A DNA stretch of 64,000 bases, taken from Erythroxylum novogranatense. Its lineage: Eukaryota; Streptophyta; Magnoliopsida; Malpighiales; Erythroxylaceae. Of this stretch, positions 60,766 to 64,000 are shown one piece after another (position 1 is the first letter of the stretch; each line of letters begins with the position of its first letter). Location of the stretch: assembly GCA_029891385.1 (NCBI GenBank), contig CM057230.1, forward strand, positions 51,811,414-51,875,413, given 5' to 3'. Position numbers and translations under genes: made by a program. Below the pieces are notes generated by a model. That model was not told the origin of the DNA. It worked only from the letters and a program-made list of their open reading frames with translations, and made no database searches.

Positions 60766-63169
60766 GAAGAGTGACCCAAAAAAATGAGAGGGAAAGACCA
60801 AATAAAAGAGAGAAAGGATAGAGAAGGTCGGTGGAGAGGAAGGAGAAAGAAGGAAGAAGAGCTAGGGTTCGATTTTTCAAGGTCCTCAAGGGTGATTTTT
60901 CAAGTTGTTCATGAAGGAAAAAGGTGGAGGAGCTTGAGAGCTTCCTAAAGAATCAAAAAATGTCAATTTTGGGTGAAGATATACGTAAGAGTGTTTTTGA
61001 TTTGTTGAGTTTTTGAAAGGGTTATGGTTTAGATAGCCTAATAATGATATGGGTTTGTGTTTTATAAGTTGAATTTTGGTGATTATATGTTATGGGTTTG
61101 TCAATTTGGATGTCTTTTGATTTGGGTATTTTGTGGCTATTGTTAAAGGAGATTAAGAAAGGAATTCAAGAGGAGCAAGAGGGGAAGCATGTTGAACAAG
61201 TTTATAAGCAAGGATTTAAGGTGAGTATCTTGTTTATAGCAGAATTTACGAGTCATAAATGTTTCCTTTGAAAGCCATTGAAGAAAATGATTTCAAATTG
61301 AGTCATATTTGTTGCATTATTGCTATAAATGCATTGTGAAATTGCTACATATGGCTATGTGAAATTTGTGATGAATTATGAAAAACATTTCTTTTGAAAA
61401 GATTGCAAGATTATGATTTTATGTTTTTGAACATGGTTTTCGGAATATATCAAGTGCATGGAATCAAGTTTTTCGAAAAGTGCCATTTATGGCAACAAGC
61501 TTTGAATTACATGTTATGTGAGTTTTGGTAGTCCATCCAAGAACCGTCACGTGCACGTTGACCCAAGAATAGGCTTATCCCGCCTGCCCGCTAGTGTTAC
61601 GGAGCTCTTTCAAGGACTCCTCAAGTTTATGACTACACAAGGCCATTATATGGAACTGTGTAGTTCGTCATGTTTATGGATCTACCTAAACCATTTATGT
61701 GCTTATGTGTTCATGATTTGTGAATAAGTTGATGCATTCATGCTTTGTGATTTATGAATTTGAATACTTGATGAGAAATTGAGAAACAAATGTTTTATGG
61801 ATTTCAACAAGAATTTTTCCATGATTAAGAACTTTTGAAAGATTTTGCTTGTTATTTCGTTATAAGCATGTTACCCACGGGCTTTTAAAGCTCATCCCCA
61901 CTCTCTTTCCCTAATTCAGGTGTTGATCAAGAAACAAAGAGAGAACCAAGGCATTATTTTGGACTTTGTATGTTTTGTATTGTTTTGGAATAATTGATGT
62001 AAACACAAAGCTGTAATTGCATGTTGAGCAATTGAATGATGTAATTTGTGATTTTGTGAAATATTGTAACATGGCTTGGAAATGCCATTGGAGCTTGTAA
62101 ACTCTTATATATGATGTGAATGAAATATGGAATTGTGTATGGATATGAATTATGAAATTGTGTATGATGATAATGAAATGTGAAATTATGTATGGATGAT
62201 TGTCACTGTTGAATGCAAATTTGGGTATGGATCAAGGTGGAGTAAAATATGGATTAATTAAGGATGAGGTTATATGGGAATTAAGTACATTGGAAGAAGC
62301 GATCCATGTGAGTTAATAAACTTTGCATATGAATTGATATATATAAATAAGTGAGACAATATGGACAAGAAAGATAGGAATGTTATGATGATAATCATGA
62401 GATGTTTTGAATAAAGTGAAGTGATGATTTGATGAACTTCTATTGGTAATTGAAATTAAGTACGCTTAAAGAAGTAATCCAACTGGATTGATGGACTTTG
62501 AATATGAGTTTCCATTACTTATAATTGAAATGTTATGGAAAGAAGGATTAGTATTTGAATGGATAAGAATGATTGTGTATTAGCTAAGGAAGTGAAATAG
62601 GGGCAAAGTTCTAGTCTTTCATAAGGGTCAGATTTGTGTTCAGGATTCAAGGGAAATTCTAGAAAAATCTGGGTAGAATTAGTAAAAATGGTCTTCTTTG
62701 AAGTTGTAGATGATCTTCTTATCTTTCCGATGCTATAAAGCTTGTAATTTTTAGACATCGGAATGAAGAGATACGATTGTTACAAGTTGGGATGCTACTT
62801 AGGATTTTTGTGTGTATGACAACTATGGTTATTGATGGGAATTGTGGTTTTGATGAATCAAATGAATTAAGAATTGAGAGTTTGATGAGATAAATATGTT
62901 GTTTGAGTTGTTATGAAGTGTTTTGGCATTGGAATAAGTGAAATTTGCAAGATTATAAGTGTTTATGATGTTAGACTTGATGTAGGAAGCATTAGAGAAG
63001 GTTTGGAAAGGTTTTGGGAAGTCCCATGTCCGTTTAACAGACTTTAGGTCTATTTAATGGAAATTTACGAGTCAAAAAGGACCCTTTGCACTACCCATGT
63101 CCGTTAAATGGACTTTCTCGGGTGAAATGGTGCAGTTTGGCCCGATAGTGTCCGTTAAACGGACATGCA

Positions 63170-63186
63170 TGTCCGTTTAATGGACA
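63170..63186. repeat. TGTCCGTT-type palindrome cluster (63026-63186)
   Basis: TGTCCGTTAAACGGACA at 63149-63165 is followed at once by TGTCCGTTTAATGGACA at 63170-63186. Earlier related units start near 63027 and 63099. The spacing and near-palindromic form could reflect a protein-binding site array within the LTR. Confidence 0.6.
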
Positions 63187-63991
63187 TTCACGGGAAAGAT
63201 TATGAATTTTGGACTTTTTAGAGGCATAATCTGACTTTATGATCTTCATTAAATTTTAGATCTAGAAGTATTCTTTCCAATGGTCGAAGAACGAAATCAA
63301 TCAAACATTTGTGTTCAAAGTTATGATAATCGCGCTAAGACATGTTACTTCATGATTGAGATTACGAACATGTTAGATTCTTTCGGTCATAACTCACTCA
63401 TCCGACCTCCGAATGAAGCTATTCTTAAAGCGATGAATTTCTAAGACATGTATTTATCTCTCCATGAAATTTAGTAGCTTTTGGTTTTGATTTGAAAAAG
63501 TTTGATCAAAAGAAAGTGAGAGGTCAGTTTAGAGAGCATGATTGAGGTATAGACACGCTTTGGAATTTTAAGCATATCTTGAGCTATATAGCTCCGATTG
63601 AGGTGATTCTTGCGTCAAAACAAATTTGAGGCTTAAAGCTACAATTTATTTGGAGAATTCAACTTATGATTTTGGTGATTATTTAGTGTGCGCTCAGCAC
63701 CATTGTGGAATGAGAGCAAATGACCCTTCAGGAAAATTAGCTCAAGGTATGTGTCTCCGAATGTTGGGCTCCGAGAACGGGGTCCATAAACATGGTGACT
63801 AATTTTATGTGGGCACGCCATTGAGCAAATTGTGAAAAAAAAATTCATTGGGATTTTATAAGAATGAGAATGAACCGATGAAGCACAAGTTTCATGATTT
63901 CGCAAGAGTTGGGCTCCGGAAGCAAGCAGGGTCTAACAACTGTATGAGTTTGCAAGAGGGTTGGGTTCTAAAATTCGGGATCCAACATTTG

Positions 63992-64000
63992 TGGTATCAG
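63992..64000 (+). promoter_or_regulatory. Start of the outer Gypsy PBS (cut by the window edge)
   Basis: TGGTATCAG begins four bases after the LTR end, matching the initiator-Met tRNA PBS seen in the other elements. The window ends inside the site. Confidence 0.8.

Larger units (their letters stand above)
59994..63987 (+). repeat. Outer Gypsy LTR, main part
   Basis: Continues the 21 bases at 23356-23376. It is AT-rich with purine-rich leader DNA at about 60786-60862. It contains the block GTCACGTGCACGTTGAC (about 61546-61562) followed by CTGCCCGCT, also present in the other plus-strand Gypsy LTRs. A cluster of TGTCCGTTAAACGGACA-like palindromes lies at 63026-63186. It ends gggatccaaca at 63987. 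No coding frame is supported. Confidence 0.78.
23356..64000 (+). mobile_element. Outer Gypsy element: left LTR and PBS start, interrupted by the array, rest off-window
   Basis: The LTR begins at 23356 (tgttgggccccaaacc) and is cut after 21 bases by the array. It resumes at 59994 and ends at 63987 (gggatccaaca). Four bases later TGGTATCAG starts an initiator-Met PBS that runs off the window. Without the insert the LTR is about 4.0 kb. The joining of the two parts is supported by the single tttct TSD shared at the array borders and by the canonical TG...CA ends. The coding body would lie to the right of the window. Confidence 0.8.

Noticed and set aside
61518..61727. 69-codon frame in the outer LTR
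   Set aside because: It overlaps the conserved GTCACGTGCACGTTGAC block and has no protein features. It is LTR DNA.

Overview
This is plant nuclear DNA, most likely from a flowering plant and probably a eudicot. It holds an AP2/ERF transcription factor with the cytokinin-response-factor signature, Ty1/Copia and chromodomain-type Ty3/Gypsy retrotransposons primed by initiator-Met tRNA, and a PIF/Harbinger transposase relic. The species cannot be named from the sequence. Over 90% of the window is transposon DNA stacked by nested insertion, and the only intact-looking host gene is the ERF gene at the left edge.

Layout. 1-849: ERF gene, frame open to the window edge. 850-2194: its 3' flank, two AT microsatellites, and a small GC-rich promoter-like patch with two E2F-type sites. 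2195-18891: an old minus-strand Copia element (LTRs 2195-2516 and 18574-18891, TSD gaaaa). It is split by a younger plus-strand Gypsy chromovirus at 3263-12378 (LTRs 3263-5441 and 10319-12378, TSD agaca). 18897-23355: low-copy-looking DNA with a PPR-like fragment, a dead PIF/Harbinger transposase and a few exon-like scraps. 23356-64000: the left LTR of a third, plus-strand Gypsy element that runs off the right edge. Its first 21 bases lie at 23356-23376 and the rest at 59994-63987, followed by the start of its primer-binding site.

That LTR is interrupted by the main object of the window: a 36.6-kb tandem retrotransposon array (23377-59988) with five LTRs and four internal regions in LTR-body-LTR-body-LTR-body-LTR-body-LTR order, all on the minus strand. 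One 5-bp TSD (tttct) flanks the whole block, and there is none around individual units. This points to one integration followed by unequal recombination or amplification, or else to an assembly artefact. Three cautions apply: a 100-N gap lies inside the fourth body, the fifth LTR carries a large internal inversion, and the four bodies differ mainly by small changes at CTG/CAG trinucleotides. The last feature looks like long-read base-calling error on methylated cytosines rather than biological decay, so the broken reading frames in the array should not be taken at face value.

Relative age by nesting: Copia is older than the Gypsy element inside it, and the outer Gypsy LTR is older than the array inside it. 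Boundaries, TSDs, PBS and PPT sites were read base by base. Family names come from recognised protein motifs without database searches.
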